Below are positions 18,000-26,922 of a DNA stretch of 64,000 nt, in pieces (position 1 is the first letter of the stretch; the number at the start of each line of letters is the position of its first letter). The translations under genes and the position numbers were made by a program. Source of the DNA: Paenibacillus silvae (GTDB lineage Bacteria > Bacillota > Bacilli > Paenibacillales > Paenibacillaceae). The DNA lies in contig NZ_BMFU01000002.1 of assembly GCF_014639235.1 (NCBI RefSeq), positions 886,361-950,360 on the forward strand, given 5' to 3'. The notes under the pieces were generated by a model. That model saw only the letters and a program-made list of their open reading frames with translations, was not told the DNA's origin and did not search any database.

Positions 18000-18037
18000 A
18001 AAAAGCGTTCACTCCTCTACGTGAGTTGAACGCTTTA
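18000..18037. terminator. bidirectional terminator between lysE-type and MBL-fold genes
   Basis: AAAGCGTTCACTC / GAGTTGAACGCTTT stem with eight-base loop and A/T flanks on both sides, centred between convergent genes. Confidence 0.85.
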
Positions 18038-18043
18038 ACCATA

Positions 18044-19021
18044 CTAATCCTTTGTCTGTCTCCACCAAGGCCCGGTGGTCGCCACCTGCTCGTTGACTAC
18101 CACCGTCTCGCCAATTTTGGGAGTAGCTATGCTGACCTGAGCGGTCCGTGCCGCCCGGGTTACTCGCTCTGCCGGTTCATTCCAGGCATGATAAGCAAGC
18201 GTAAATGCTCCCCAATGTATTGGAATCAATAACTTACCGCCTACATCCAGGTGAGCTTGTACCGTTTCCTCAGGCATCATATGAATATTCGACCATCGCT
18301 TGTCATATTGGCCACATTCCATTAGTGTCAGATCAAACGGCCCATACTTGCTGCCGATTTCTTTGAAATGAGGTCCATATCCGCTGTCACCGCTGAAAAA
18401 TACCTTTGTTCCCTCTCCAATAATAATCCATGAGCACCACAATGTTGAATTCCGGTCCAATAAACCTCTGCCCGAAAAATGACGAGCCGGCATACAGGCA
18501 AATGTTAAAGCCTTGAAGGTAAATTCATCTCCCCATTGATGCTCTGTAATCTGATCCGCAGGCACGCCCCACTTTACCAGCCTTTTGCGCACACCAAGTG
18601 GAACGATGAAACGTTTGGTTTTATTTTTCAGCCTGCGAATTGAAGCAGCATCAAGATGATCATAATGATCATGAGAGATCACGATGGCATCGAGTACAGG
18701 GAAGTCCTCGGGCTGCATTGGCAGCTCGCGACTGAAACGTCTCGTTCCGACCCAGGACACTGGTGAAGGGCGCTCACCCAGCATGGGGTCAAAGAGCAGG
18801 CGATGGCCCTCAATCTCAAGTAAAAAAGCCGAGTGGCCAAACCATGTCACCTGTGAAAGCTTGGAGAATTCCGAGGCTGAAGCTTGCAAATACCGCTCTA
18901 CGGGTATGCTGCCAGACGGCCTCCGCTCCACATTTTTACGCAAGGAGTCCCGCAATATACTGGTTAATGACTTCATGTCCATACCGGCTGTCGTTGGAAT
19001 CTGATTCTCATATTTTGTCAT
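18044..19021 (-). CDS. MBL-fold metal-dependent hydrolase (NAPE-PLD/UlaG-like)
   Basis: 325 aa. The zinc-binding motif SHDHYDHLD (about residues 114-122) plus downstream His and Asp (ARHFSGRG, FSGDSGYGPHF, IPIHWGAF) define a metallo-beta-lactamase fold. The TWFGHSAFLLEIEG opening and WVGTRRF region resemble the NAPE-phospholipase D/UlaG-like branch; reaction unknown. No signal peptide. SD GGAAGGG six bases before the ATG. Convergent with the LysE-type gene and separated by a shared terminator. Confidence 0.85.
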   Translation of the reverse strand: MTKYENQIPTTAGMDMKSLTSILRDSLRKNVERRPSGSIPVERYLQASASEFSKLSQVTWFGHSAFLLEIEGHRLLFDPMLGERPSPVSWVGTRRFSRELPMQPEDFPVLDAIVISHDHYDHLDAASIRRLKNKTKRFIVPLGVRKRLVKWGVPADQITEHQWGDEFTFKALTFACMPARHFSGRGLLDRNSTLWCSWIIIGEGTKVFFSGDSGYGPHFKEIGSKYGPFDLTLMECGQYDKRWSNIHMMPEETVQAHLDVGGKLLIPIHWGAFTLAYHAWNEPAERVTRAARTAQVSIATPKIGETVVVNEQVATTGPWWRQTKD

Positions 19022-19253
19022 ATGCAGCCCTTCCGATCTTTGTCATATGCAACGCTTTTGATCTTTGAGTTAAACGGCTTGCCGTGGAAAATCAATATTA
19101 TAATTTCATATTAATTCATCGCGTGGCGATATTCAATTTTGTACAAAGCAGACGTTATCTGAGCAGTTAAGATAGAATTAAGACTCTGTTTCCACTCGTA
19201 TAAGACAGGGGTTATATGATATAGAAAAACCAAGAGAGAGTGTGAGAGCATCC

Positions 19254-20234
19254 ATGAGCAAAAAATGGCGCAAAAGACTAGTTAAATTTCTGATCGTTGA
19301 TCTATCCCTGATTATTATTCTGTTAGGTTGCGGTTTGATCTATCAGCAGGTAGGTGCATCGCAAGACGAAAAATCATTTACACCCCCTGGCAAGCTGTAT
19401 GAAATACATGGCAATAAGATGCATCTGTATACAGGTGGAGAAGGCGATGTAACTGTTGTTCTTGCCTCAGGCTGGGGAACGGCCAATCCTTATGTAGACT
19501 ATTACCCTTTATATGAAAAGCTTGCCCCGAATGCAAAGTTTGCTGTATACGATCGCTTCGGATATGGCTATAGTGACAAAACGGATAAAAAGCGTGATGT
19601 GGATACGGTAGCTGATGAATTACATGAACTGCTGCAGGTTTCCGGGCAGAAGCCACCTTATGTGCTTGTCGCTCACTCCCTTGGCTCATTAGAGACGATT
19701 CGATTCGCACAGAAGTATCCCGATCTGGTCAAAGGCATCGTTATGATTGACGGCGGAAGTCCTGAATACTATGAAAATGATCTGGATAACCCGGCAGACA
19801 CCATTGGTGGCTTCGGGAATCAATTCAGAATCAAAACGGGCCTGTTCCGATTGAGTATGCAAAGTCAACAAGTGGTTGATGCATCAAATGCCAACCGCAA
19901 TGAGCTAAAACTAGTACCCGCCGATCTGAAAAAGGCCGATAAAACGGCGCTGCTGCTAAACTATGGCAATTCGGATACAATCGATGAGTTACGTGAAGCG
20001 AATGCGAATGCCAAAACCGTTATCGCTAATAAAAAGCCGCTGCCTTTCCCTCTTACGATTCTGACCGCAGATTATTTTGGCAAGACAGAACCGGATTGGG
20101 TCAAAACACAGGCGGAGTTCAAGTCCTGGTCCACCCAATTTAAACAAGTCAATGTCAAAGATACAGACCACTATATCCATCAATACCACCCCGACATTGT
20201 GGCAGATGAAATTTTGGAGGTCGTTAAGAAATAA
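19254..20234 (+). CDS. membrane-anchored alpha/beta hydrolase
   Basis: 326 aa. An N-terminal hydrophobic segment with a lipobox-like IILLGC (about residues 22-27) suggests a lipoprotein or a membrane anchor. The hydrolase core shows the nucleophile elbow VAHSLGS (Ser in G/H-x-S-x-G), an oxyanion loop near ASGWGTANP, and a late Asp-His pair (KDTDHYIHQYHP). Probably an esterase or lipase-like enzyme acting outside the membrane; substrate unknown. The upstream GTG at 19242 is an alternative start; neither has a strong SD. Confidence 0.8.
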   Translation: MSKKWRKRLVKFLIVDLSLIIILLGCGLIYQQVGASQDEKSFTPPGKLYEIHGNKMHLYTGGEGDVTVVLASGWGTANPYVDYYPLYEKLAPNAKFAVYDRFGYGYSDKTDKKRDVDTVADELHELLQVSGQKPPYVLVAHSLGSLETIRFAQKYPDLVKGIVMIDGGSPEYYENDLDNPADTIGGFGNQFRIKTGLFRLSMQSQQVVDASNANRNELKLVPADLKKADKTALLLNYGNSDTIDELREANANAKTVIANKKPLPFPLTILTADYFGKTEPDWVKTQAEFKSWSTQFKQVNVKDTDHYIHQYHPDIVADEILEVVKK

Positions 20235-20294
20235 CCGATAGGGCGGTACATGGAACAACATTGTCATTTGAAAATATAGTTCCAGGCAGTAAGA

Positions 20295-20336
20295 AAAAGA
20301 GCGATGCCCCTTTCAAACCAGGGAACATCGCTCTTT
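20295..20336. terminator. bidirectional terminator
   Basis: AAAGAGCGATG / CATCGCTCTTTT stem with an internal loop, between the convergent hydrolase and MFS genes. Confidence 0.85.
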
Positions 20337-20350
20337 TGCAATTATTCAAT

Positions 20351-21922
20351 TTAGTGCATCGAGCTTTGTTGTTTCTCAACCGAGCCTACCTTTACTCTTT
20401 TTACAAATAATGCAATGAGTAAACCAATCAGGGCCAGAATCAGTGCAAAGACAAATGCGTTCTGGACACCTGACGTGAAACCAGCCAGCATGTTTTCCGG
20501 GCTCTGCGGATTATCCACACCCTTCAGGTAACGTGCTTGTCCTGCACTCAGAATACTTACGGCAACAGCTGTACCAATCGCACCAGAAACCTGCTGTAAC
20601 GTATTCATAATTGCTGTACCATGCGGGTAGTATTGGCGCGGCAGCTGGTTCAGGCCGTTTGTTTGTGCAGGCATCATCACCATTGAGATACCAACCATCA
20701 TAAAGACATGCATCATAATAATGTTGATCAGCGGAGTTGTAGGCTCAATGGTTGTATAGAGATACAACACAATGGCAACAACAGACATTCCGATGATAAC
20801 CAGCCATCTTGGGCCAAACTTGTCAAACAAACGCCCCATGACTGGAGACAAAAATCCATTCAACAAGCTACCTGGAAGTAAAACCAGTCCTGCAGTAAGT
20901 GGTGTAACCGCCATTCCCTGCTGCAAATACATTGGCAAAACCAGCATGGACGACAGAATCATCATCATACAGATAAACACCAGCAGCAGCCCGATTGTAA
21001 ACATCGGATATTTGAAGGCTCTCAGATCCATCACAGGCTCTTTCATGCTCAATTGACGGATGCTGAACAAAAGCAATGCGACAATACCAATGACCAGCGT
21101 GGCAATAACGACAGGACTGGTCCATCCTCCGCCAGCTTCTCCATGTCCTCCAGCACTGCTGAAGCCATAGACGATCCCACCAAAGCCGAGGGTAGACAGA
21201 ACGATGGATAACACATCGATCTTGGGCTTGGTGAGCGTGGAAATGTTCGGCAAGAACAACAATCCACACACCAGAGAGATCAGGAAGAACGGCAAAGAAA
21301 TCCAGAAAATCCAGTGCCAGCTCAGATTAGCGAGAATCAAACCTGATATACTCGGGCCGCTTGCTGGTGCAAACATAATGACAAGGCCGATCAGACCCAT
21401 GGCCGCGCCACGTTTCTCAATCGGAAAAATCACTAATATGGTGTTAAACATCAGTGGCAGCAATAGCGCGGTTCCTACTGCTTGTAACACACGGGCTATT
21501 AACAGCACTTCAAAACTCGGTGCAAGTGCAGCAACCAATGTTCCAGCAATGGAAAACACAAGCGAGGTTGTAAACAGCTGTCTGGTCGTAAACCATTGCA
21601 GCAGCAACCCCGAAACCGGCACCAGAATACCAAGCACAAGCAGGTATCCTGTAGTTAACCATTGAATGGTCGTTGGGCCAACTTCAAGCAGACCCATCAG
21701 TGGTGTCAAAGCGACATTCAGAGCGGTCTCACCGAATAATCCTATGAACCCGCTCAGCAGCATGGCGAACAAAATCGGGAACACCTTATACTGCTGTGTT
21801 TCTTGTTGTTTCTCTCCTGTTCCTGCTTTCATGGAAGCTTCCACGATTCCATCCTCCTCAATCTTATCCAACGGTTTCTTTTCTCTCTTCTCATGAGATA
21901 ATTTACTGTTTCTGTTCAGCAT
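20351..21922 (-). CDS. DHA2-family multidrug MFS exporter (LmrB-like)
   Basis: 523 aa, 14 predicted helices. FPILFAMLLSGFIGLFGETALNVALTPLM, the GYLLVLGILVPVSG helix 2 and GTALLLPLMFNTILVIFP (motif C-like) place it with EmrB/QacA/LmrB proton-driven multidrug exporters. It starts inside the end of the TetR gene (20-bp overlap), so the two are one transcription unit; the in-frame ATG at 21832 is an alternative start. B. subtilis has the same TetR-MFS pair, LmrA-LmrB, where the repressor is inactivated by flavonoids; that role is inferred here. Confidence 0.87.
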   Translation of the reverse strand: MLNRNSKLSHEKREKKPLDKIEEDGIVEASMKAGTGEKQQETQQYKVFPILFAMLLSGFIGLFGETALNVALTPLMGLLEVGPTTIQWLTTGYLLVLGILVPVSGLLLQWFTTRQLFTTSLVFSIAGTLVAALAPSFEVLLIARVLQAVGTALLLPLMFNTILVIFPIEKRGAAMGLIGLVIMFAPASGPSISGLILANLSWHWIFWISLPFFLISLVCGLLFLPNISTLTKPKIDVLSIVLSTLGFGGIVYGFSSAGGHGEAGGGWTSPVVIATLVIGIVALLLFSIRQLSMKEPVMDLRAFKYPMFTIGLLLVFICMMMILSSMLVLPMYLQQGMAVTPLTAGLVLLPGSLLNGFLSPVMGRLFDKFGPRWLVIIGMSVVAIVLYLYTTIEPTTPLINIIMMHVFMMVGISMVMMPAQTNGLNQLPRQYYPHGTAIMNTLQQVSGAIGTAVAVSILSAGQARYLKGVDNPQSPENMLAGFTSGVQNAFVFALILALIGLLIALFVKRVKVGSVEKQQSSMH

Positions 21923-22490
21923 TCCTTGCTACGACTGACAAATAATCAGCGGCCGTTAGTAAAGGCTGTTTATCCTGATTGGTCAGACTGATAATCAATG
22001 CACCCTCCATCAGGGAAATCACAAGCAATGCTGTCTCACGAGCCTTCTCTTCAGCAATCCCGTCCAACATGAGATGTTTAGCAATAATGTCCTGCCACTC
22101 GGCAAATACGTTCTGCGAAGCGGTACGCAGCTGTTGACTGATACAGGAAGTCTCTACAGCAGCCCAAAAGCTGAAGGGCATAAATCCCGTATATCCCGAG
22201 GCTTCAGCTTCATTCGCCGTATCATATATGAATTGCTGGATACCTTCTGCAGTTGTCTCATGAGCCGCAAAGGTTTCTTCAAACTTTTGCATCATATGGG
22301 CATTAGCTGCTTGAATACATTCGTGAGCCAGTTCTTCCTTCCCCTGTGGAAAATAGTGATATAACGAACCTTTTGGCGTGTTACTCTCCTTAATGATCTG
22401 ATTCAGACCGGTCGCATGATATCCTTGTGAAAAAAACAGTCTAGCTGCTGTGCCAACAATAAGATCTCTGGCATTCGACTTTTCACTCAA
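21903..22490 (-). CDS. TetR/AcrR-family repressor (LmrA/YxaF-like)
   Basis: 195 aa. Residues 8-58 are a TetR helix-turn-helix (AARLFFSQGYHATGLNQIIKES, PKGSLYHYFPQGKEELA). The long ligand-binding C-terminal domain matches the YxaF/LmrA group. First gene of a two-gene operon with the DHA2 exporter, which it probably represses. Upstream on the minus strand lies ATAGACCGATTGTTAT, which resembles an LmrA-type operator half-site. Confidence 0.87.
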   Translation of the reverse strand: MSEKSNARDLIVGTAARLFFSQGYHATGLNQIIKESNTPKGSLYHYFPQGKEELAHECIQAANAHMMQKFEETFAAHETTAEGIQQFIYDTANEAEASGYTGFMPFSFWAAVETSCISQQLRTASQNVFAEWQDIIAKHLMLDGIAEEKARETALLVISLMEGALIISLTNQDKQPLLTAADYLSVVARNAEQKQ

Positions 22491-22747
22491 AGAAAGCCAC
22501 TTCCTTCAATAAATTATAACAATCGGTCTATATAATTAAAATCGTTTAACGGCGACATGTCAATGTATTATTTCAAATTTTACAGAAAAATAACATCCTC
22601 TTTTCAAAAAGTGCAACAAAGGGTTCGGTGGCTCAGTGTCACTTTATGTAAAAACACATGTGAATACTTCTCGGGTGGCACCGAATACATATACATAAGA
22701 CACTTCCATGCTGCATTTGCCAATTATATAAAAAGGAGGAGATATGC

Positions 22748-24370
22748 TTGGCTGTATTGCTAACAGGCCCGATTGACAACAATCCGGTTAATGGCGTCAG
22801 GCCTACGCAGACTGTATCAATCAAGATTGAAAATGAAAATCCTGTAACTACAGCCACCGTGCTAATACAAGGCTATGTACTGAGCGGAGTACGTACTTTG
22901 TATGTGAGTGAACAGATTACACTTTTACCGAATGCTGTAGTGACGCGCAGTTATTATGCTGACCTGAACAGTTTTGATTATGTCATTACCATAACAGGTC
23001 CAAGTCCTGAAGATGTCCTTGTTTCGTTCTGGGGCAAAAATAGTGCCGGAGCTCTGATTGCCGCCCATCGGCTTGTATACTCCGAATGGGCCGGTAGCGA
23101 GAACACGGCCGGAACTACAGGTGCGACTGGGGCTACAGGTGCCACGGGTGTGACGGGAACCACAGGTGCAGCAGGAATAACAGGTGCTACCGGTGCGACT
23201 GGTGTAACCGGTACAGCTGGTGCAACAGGTGTGACTGGCGTCACAGGGGTTACGGGCACAACTGGAAATACCGGAGTAACTGGTGCGACTGGTCCGACAG
23301 GAGCCACGGGTACAACGGGCCCGACTGGCTTTACAGGGACAACAGGTCCAACTGGTGATCCTGGAGTAACTGGTGCGACTGGTCTGACGGGAATTACCGG
23401 AGCCACTGGAAATACTGGAGCCACTGGAGACACTGGTCCTTCCGGTGGTCCAGAAGGCCCGACAGGCGCAACTGGGGATACTGGAGCTACGGGTGCGACA
23501 GGTGCTACGGGCGCTACAGGTGTAACAGGTGCTACTGGCGCAACTGGAGATATCGGTCCGACTGGAGACACTGGGCCTACAGGGGCAACGGGAATTACAG
23601 GTACAACAGGAGCCACGGGTGTAACGGGCGCAACCGGCATTACAGGCGCTACAGGTACGTTTGAACCTAATCCGTTTAATGTATATGTCTTGCAGGGAGC
23701 CGTTGGGGGAAATGGAACACAAGCCAGTCCGTTTGGAACAATTCAGCAAGGTGTAGCCGCGGTGTCACCAACAGGGACAGTTCATGTCCTCGGTGGAACA
23801 TATCCGATTACATCAAACATTACAATTAATAAGGCCGGAGTAACTCTTAAGGGTTATCCTAGTACCATCATTCTTTTGCAGGCTGCTGTCATCCCGTTTA
23901 CAATCATCGGAAGTGGAGTAACGGTAGACGGCTTCACAATGACAAGTGACAACCCGTATGCAGTCGAGTTCATTCAGCTGGGCGGTACCAATCATACCGT
24001 GAAAAACAATACAATATTCGGCCCTCCTCAAGCGGGTCCGTCTACTGGCTGGGTTGTCAATCGCGGACTGGTAACCCAGATTGGCAATATGACTGGACTC
24101 ATCGTAAGAAACAATATTTTCTACTCTCTGCGACAGCCAGCTTATTTTAACCCGAATACAACCGGAGAGATCGTTGATAATGTCGTTTATAACACACGTG
24201 GCTTTGTCAACGATCAGGCCATTATGGTGTACTCCGGCAATTCCTGGGGAAGCCCCGAGAATGCAGTAGATATCGCTTTGCTGCCTGGAACCATCACAGG
24301 TCCTCCGTTTGACCCGATTACTGCGCTTAGCGCGAACAACAGTACAGCAACCATTCAGGATTCCAGATAA
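22748..24370 (+). CDS. collagen-like surface protein with C-terminal beta-helix
   Basis: 540 aa, three parts. Residues 1-118 form a beta-rich head without signal peptide (MAVLLTGPIDNNPVNGVRP), residues about 121-303 are about 60 Gly-X-Thr/Y triplets (mostly GAT/GVT/GTT) with one break at GGPEG, and residues about 304-540 a parallel beta-helix-like domain (TLKGYPSTIIL, VDGFTM, NHTVKNNTIFG) with DUF1565/pectate-lyase-like repeats. Thr-rich bacterial collagens in Bacillales typically coat spores (BclA-like). No sortase or membrane anchor is visible. TTG start, with GGAGGAG six bases upstream. Single gene. Confidence 0.85.
   Translation: MAVLLTGPIDNNPVNGVRPTQTVSIKIENENPVTTATVLIQGYVLSGVRTLYVSEQITLLPNAVVTRSYYADLNSFDYVITITGPSPEDVLVSFWGKNSAGALIAAHRLVYSEWAGSENTAGTTGATGATGATGVTGTTGAAGITGATGATGVTGTAGATGVTGVTGVTGTTGNTGVTGATGPTGATGTTGPTGFTGTTGPTGDPGVTGATGLTGITGATGNTGATGDTGPSGGPEGPTGATGDTGATGATGATGATGVTGATGATGDIGPTGDTGPTGATGITGTTGATGVTGATGITGATGTFEPNPFNVYVLQGAVGGNGTQASPFGTIQQGVAAVSPTGTVHVLGGTYPITSNITINKAGVTLKGYPSTIILLQAAVIPFTIIGSGVTVDGFTMTSDNPYAVEFIQLGGTNHTVKNNTIFGPPQAGPSTGWVVNRGLVTQIGNMTGLIVRNNIFYSLRQPAYFNPNTTGEIVDNVVYNTRGFVNDQAIMVYSGNSWGSPENAVDIALLPGTITGPPFDPITALSANNSTATIQDSR
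23110..23655 (+). repeat. collagen-like GXT-coding tandem repeat
   Basis: About 60 Gly-X-Y triplets (Y is mostly Thr) coded by a diverged nine-base ACTGGTGCG-like unit. Codon choice varies, so the repeat is maintained at protein rather than strict DNA level. Prone to length variation between strains. Confidence 0.9.
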
Positions 24371-24412
24371 CAATACATTCAACATGCCATATTGCAATAT
24401 AAAATAGATAAA

Positions 24413-24460
24413 GACCGTCAGCATCATTCCCTTGCAAAATGACCAGCTGACGGTTTCCTT
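24413..24460 (+). terminator. terminator of collagen-like gene
   Basis: ACCGTCAGC/GCTGACGGT stem with a 24-base loop followed by TTTCCTTTG, about 40 bp after the stop. Confidence 0.65.
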
Positions 24461-24519
24461 TGCGCTTTTATTGTGATATACCTTTGTTTTTTTGTGAAGT
24501 TACCTTTGTTTTTGTTCCC

Positions 24520-25461
24520 TTACTTTATAATCCGTGTATCTTCACTGGAGTCCCATCTTTCAAAATTCAACTCATTGTTTATGCTGACTGCAGTTAATGC
24601 ACCTAACGAAGCTGCTGCGATCGCCTGATACATTTCGGATGCAGCATCTCCAGCACTGAAGACACCTGAAACTGACGTTTTGCCTTGTGTATCAACGATG
24701 ATGGTGCCTATATCTGTCACCTCACATCCAAGTGCCTTGGGCACATCCGAGCCTGTCTGAAGCTTGGGCTGAAAGAAAATTCCCGAACAAGGAATTACGG
24801 TGCCATCGTTTAGTTTAACTGTACGAACCATCCCCTCTTCAGATACGATCGAATGCACAGGTGATTCATATACCTGAATTCCATGATGAGAAAGCTCAAG
24901 CATCTGTTCCTCCGGCAAAGTCCCGTCACTATTCGTACACATCACATAATCCTTCGTCCATCCTGCGATCAATTTGGCCATATGTAACACCTTGTCCGCA
25001 CTGGCAATGATAACAAGCTTCTGATCCCGCAGCTCCCATCCATCGCAATACGGGCAGACAAATGCGCTTTTACCATAAACCTCTTTTAAACCGTCGATGC
25101 CAAGAGGCAGGTCTCTTTTACCAACAGCAAACAATATTTTTCGGGCATGATAGAGCTTGTCCTCCCCTGTTTTAACTACAAATGCTCCATCCTGCCCGTT
25201 GATCTCGATCACTGTATCTGATGTAAACTGCACGGAAGGATATGACTTGATTTCTTCTGCTGCATATGCGCGAAATTGTTGAGGACTAACGCCGTCTCTC
25301 GTCAAAAATCCATGAGTCTCCCGAGTAACCCAGTTACGGGGTTTCTGATTATCCAAGACAAGTACATGCTTTCTAGCTCGTCCTAGCACCAGTGCGGCGT
25401 TCAACCCTGCCGGTCCTCCTCCCACAATAATCACGTCGAATTGACTCTTAGTCATATCCAT
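24520..25461 (-). CDS. thioredoxin-reductase-like FAD/NAD(P)H oxidoreductase
   Basis: 313 aa. An FAD-binding GGGPAGLNAALVLGRARK at residues 12-29, a redox-active CPYC (FVCPYCDGWEL, about 135-145), and the C-terminal FAD motif SGVFSAGDAA (about 265) give the domain order of TrxB-type flavoprotein reductases. The NAD(P)-binding middle is present but the usual GxGxxA loop is changed (VIIASADKV). The partner, thioredoxin or other disulfide, is not encoded nearby, so the physiological substrate is unknown. Start ATG at 25461 with GGGTG upstream. Confidence 0.85.
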   Translation of the reverse strand: MDMTKSQFDVIIVGGGPAGLNAALVLGRARKHVLVLDNQKPRNWVTRETHGFLTRDGVSPQQFRAYAAEEIKSYPSVQFTSDTVIEINGQDGAFVVKTGEDKLYHARKILFAVGKRDLPLGIDGLKEVYGKSAFVCPYCDGWELRDQKLVIIASADKVLHMAKLIAGWTKDYVMCTNSDGTLPEEQMLELSHHGIQVYESPVHSIVSEEGMVRTVKLNDGTVIPCSGIFFQPKLQTGSDVPKALGCEVTDIGTIIVDTQGKTSVSGVFSAGDAASEMYQAIAAASLGALTAVSINNELNFERWDSSEDTRIIK

Positions 25462-25901
25462 CCAAAAAACACCCTTTCCAGATATTTAATATCCTTAATT
25501 AAATCAAAAAGATAACCTTCTCTGCTTCATATTCATGTTGCATCAGAAGGTCTGTGAGATTTCTAATAGCATGGGATCATTCGATTGAAGGAAAGTAATG
25601 TTCTACCCTCCAAAACAAAACCATTAGAGATATCTTATATCTACAATACAACGTTAATATTATATTTGCAATATGTTTCTTCTATTTCTACAATGAATAC
25701 ATGACAATCTTATGAAAAAAACGCTCGTAGCACAGAATTGTTGTTTTAACAATTAAAAAAGATCTTGTTTTTAAATTGTTCACAATCAATTGACATTATT
25801 TTAAATACTAAAACGTTATACAAAGCACAATGTGATTTGAATGATATAATAGGTACATATTATATGAAGTTTAAACAAGTATATATATAGGAAGTGAGTA
25901 T
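25462..25901. other. AT-rich intergenic region upstream of ctaB, no gene seen
   Basis: 440 bp, AT-rich, between divergent genes. A hairpin AATTGTT/AACAATT at about 25736-25757 and a TATAAT at about 25845-25850 (candidate ctaB -10) are the only structures I can point to. No ORF with SD. Confidence 0.4.
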
Positions 25902-26831
25902 TTGAAAACATTGAATAATGAGTCGCAAACCAATATTAGCCTGGAGTACAACTCGATTCCGAAAGTATTTTTCGATACGATCAAAATCGGAATCATCAAA
26001 TCCAATTTGATTGCCATGTTTGCAGGTTTAAGCTTAGCTTTATACGTATTTAATGCTTCTGTTCTTGCTAATATTGTTCCGATTGTACTATCTTTCCTGG
26101 GGTCTTCCCTCATTATCGGGGCAGCCGGGGTGTTCAACAACCTGTACGACCGGGACATTGATGCAATTATGGAGCGTACGAAAAAACGACCTACAGTAAC
26201 CGGACGGGTAGATACCAAGTCAGGCTTGATTCTGGGGATTACCATCACGTTAATCGGGGCTGTCATGCTCTACATTGCTTCACCATCAGCTGCTGTGTTT
26301 GGTATTTTGGGATTGCTGCTGTATGTGTTCCCGTATACGATGTGGACGAAGCGCACAACGATCTACAATACCGAAGTTGGCAGTCTGTCAGGTGCAGTTC
26401 CACCACTGATCGGTTGGGCAGCCATTTCTCCAGAGCTTGGCCATTTTGAAATCTGGGCACTGGTTGTAACAATGTTATTATGGCAAATGCCTCACTTCTA
26501 CGGTATCGCCATTCGCCGTTTTGATGAATACAAAGCGGCCGGCGTCCCTATGCTGCCTGTAGTGAAAGGCATTGGACGAACTTATGTGCAATCCAACGTA
26601 TATCTTGTATTGCTGCTGCTTTCCAGCTTCCTGTTCTGGCCAATGAGTCCGTTTATCGCTATTGTAGCTTTTCTGGTGACTCTGACTTGGCTGATTCTGA
26701 GTGTGACTACTTTTGACCCGAAAGACACGAAGAAATGGTCCCAGCGTATGTTTATTTTCTCCATTAACCATATTACCATCATCTTCCTTGTGATCATTGC
26801 TTACTCTTTGATTGCTCAATTGATGAGATAA
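25902..26831 (+). CDS. ctaB: protoheme IX farnesyltransferase (heme o synthase)
   Basis: 309 aa, seven to nine predicted helices. The UbiA-family NNLYDRDIDAIMERTKKRP (about residues 80-98) is the NxxxDxxxD-type prenyl-diphosphate site of heme O synthase. It transfers farnesyl from FPP to protoheme in the membrane; heme O serves haem-copper oxidases. TTG start with GGAAGTGAG three bases upstream. No other cytochrome oxidase or ctaA gene is adjacent, so here it stands alone. Confidence 0.9.
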   Translation: MKTLNNESQTNISLEYNSIPKVFFDTIKIGIIKSNLIAMFAGLSLALYVFNASVLANIVPIVLSFLGSSLIIGAAGVFNNLYDRDIDAIMERTKKRPTVTGRVDTKSGLILGITITLIGAVMLYIASPSAAVFGILGLLLYVFPYTMWTKRTTIYNTEVGSLSGAVPPLIGWAAISPELGHFEIWALVVTMLLWQMPHFYGIAIRRFDEYKAAGVPMLPVVKGIGRTYVQSNVYLVLLLLSSFLFWPMSPFIAIVAFLVTLTWLILSVTTFDPKDTKKWSQRMFIFSINHITIIFLVIIAYSLIAQLMR

Positions 26832-26856
26832 GAACAGGTACAACGTTTCAAAGGAA

Positions 26857-26917
26857 TAAAACAACCGTACAGATGCATCGCCTGCAATCAGGCGTTATCT
26901 GTACGGTTGTTTTGTTT
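26857..26917. terminator. bidirectional terminator between ctaB and ABC exporter
   Basis: AAAACAACCGTACAGAT / ATCTGTACGGTTGTTTTG, a 17-bp stem with inner GCCTG/CAGGC pairing, between convergent genes. Confidence 0.9.
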
Positions 26918-26922
26918 TATAG

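Noticed and set aside
22557..22763. 68-aa ORF upstream of the collagen-like gene
   Set aside because: No SD, composition unlike its neighbours, and it overlaps the collagen gene's SD and start.
22978..23640. 220-aa minus-strand ORF rich in PVAPV repeats
   Set aside because: It is the complement of the collagen GXT coding repeat; the plus strand gives the sensible three-domain protein with SD and terminator.
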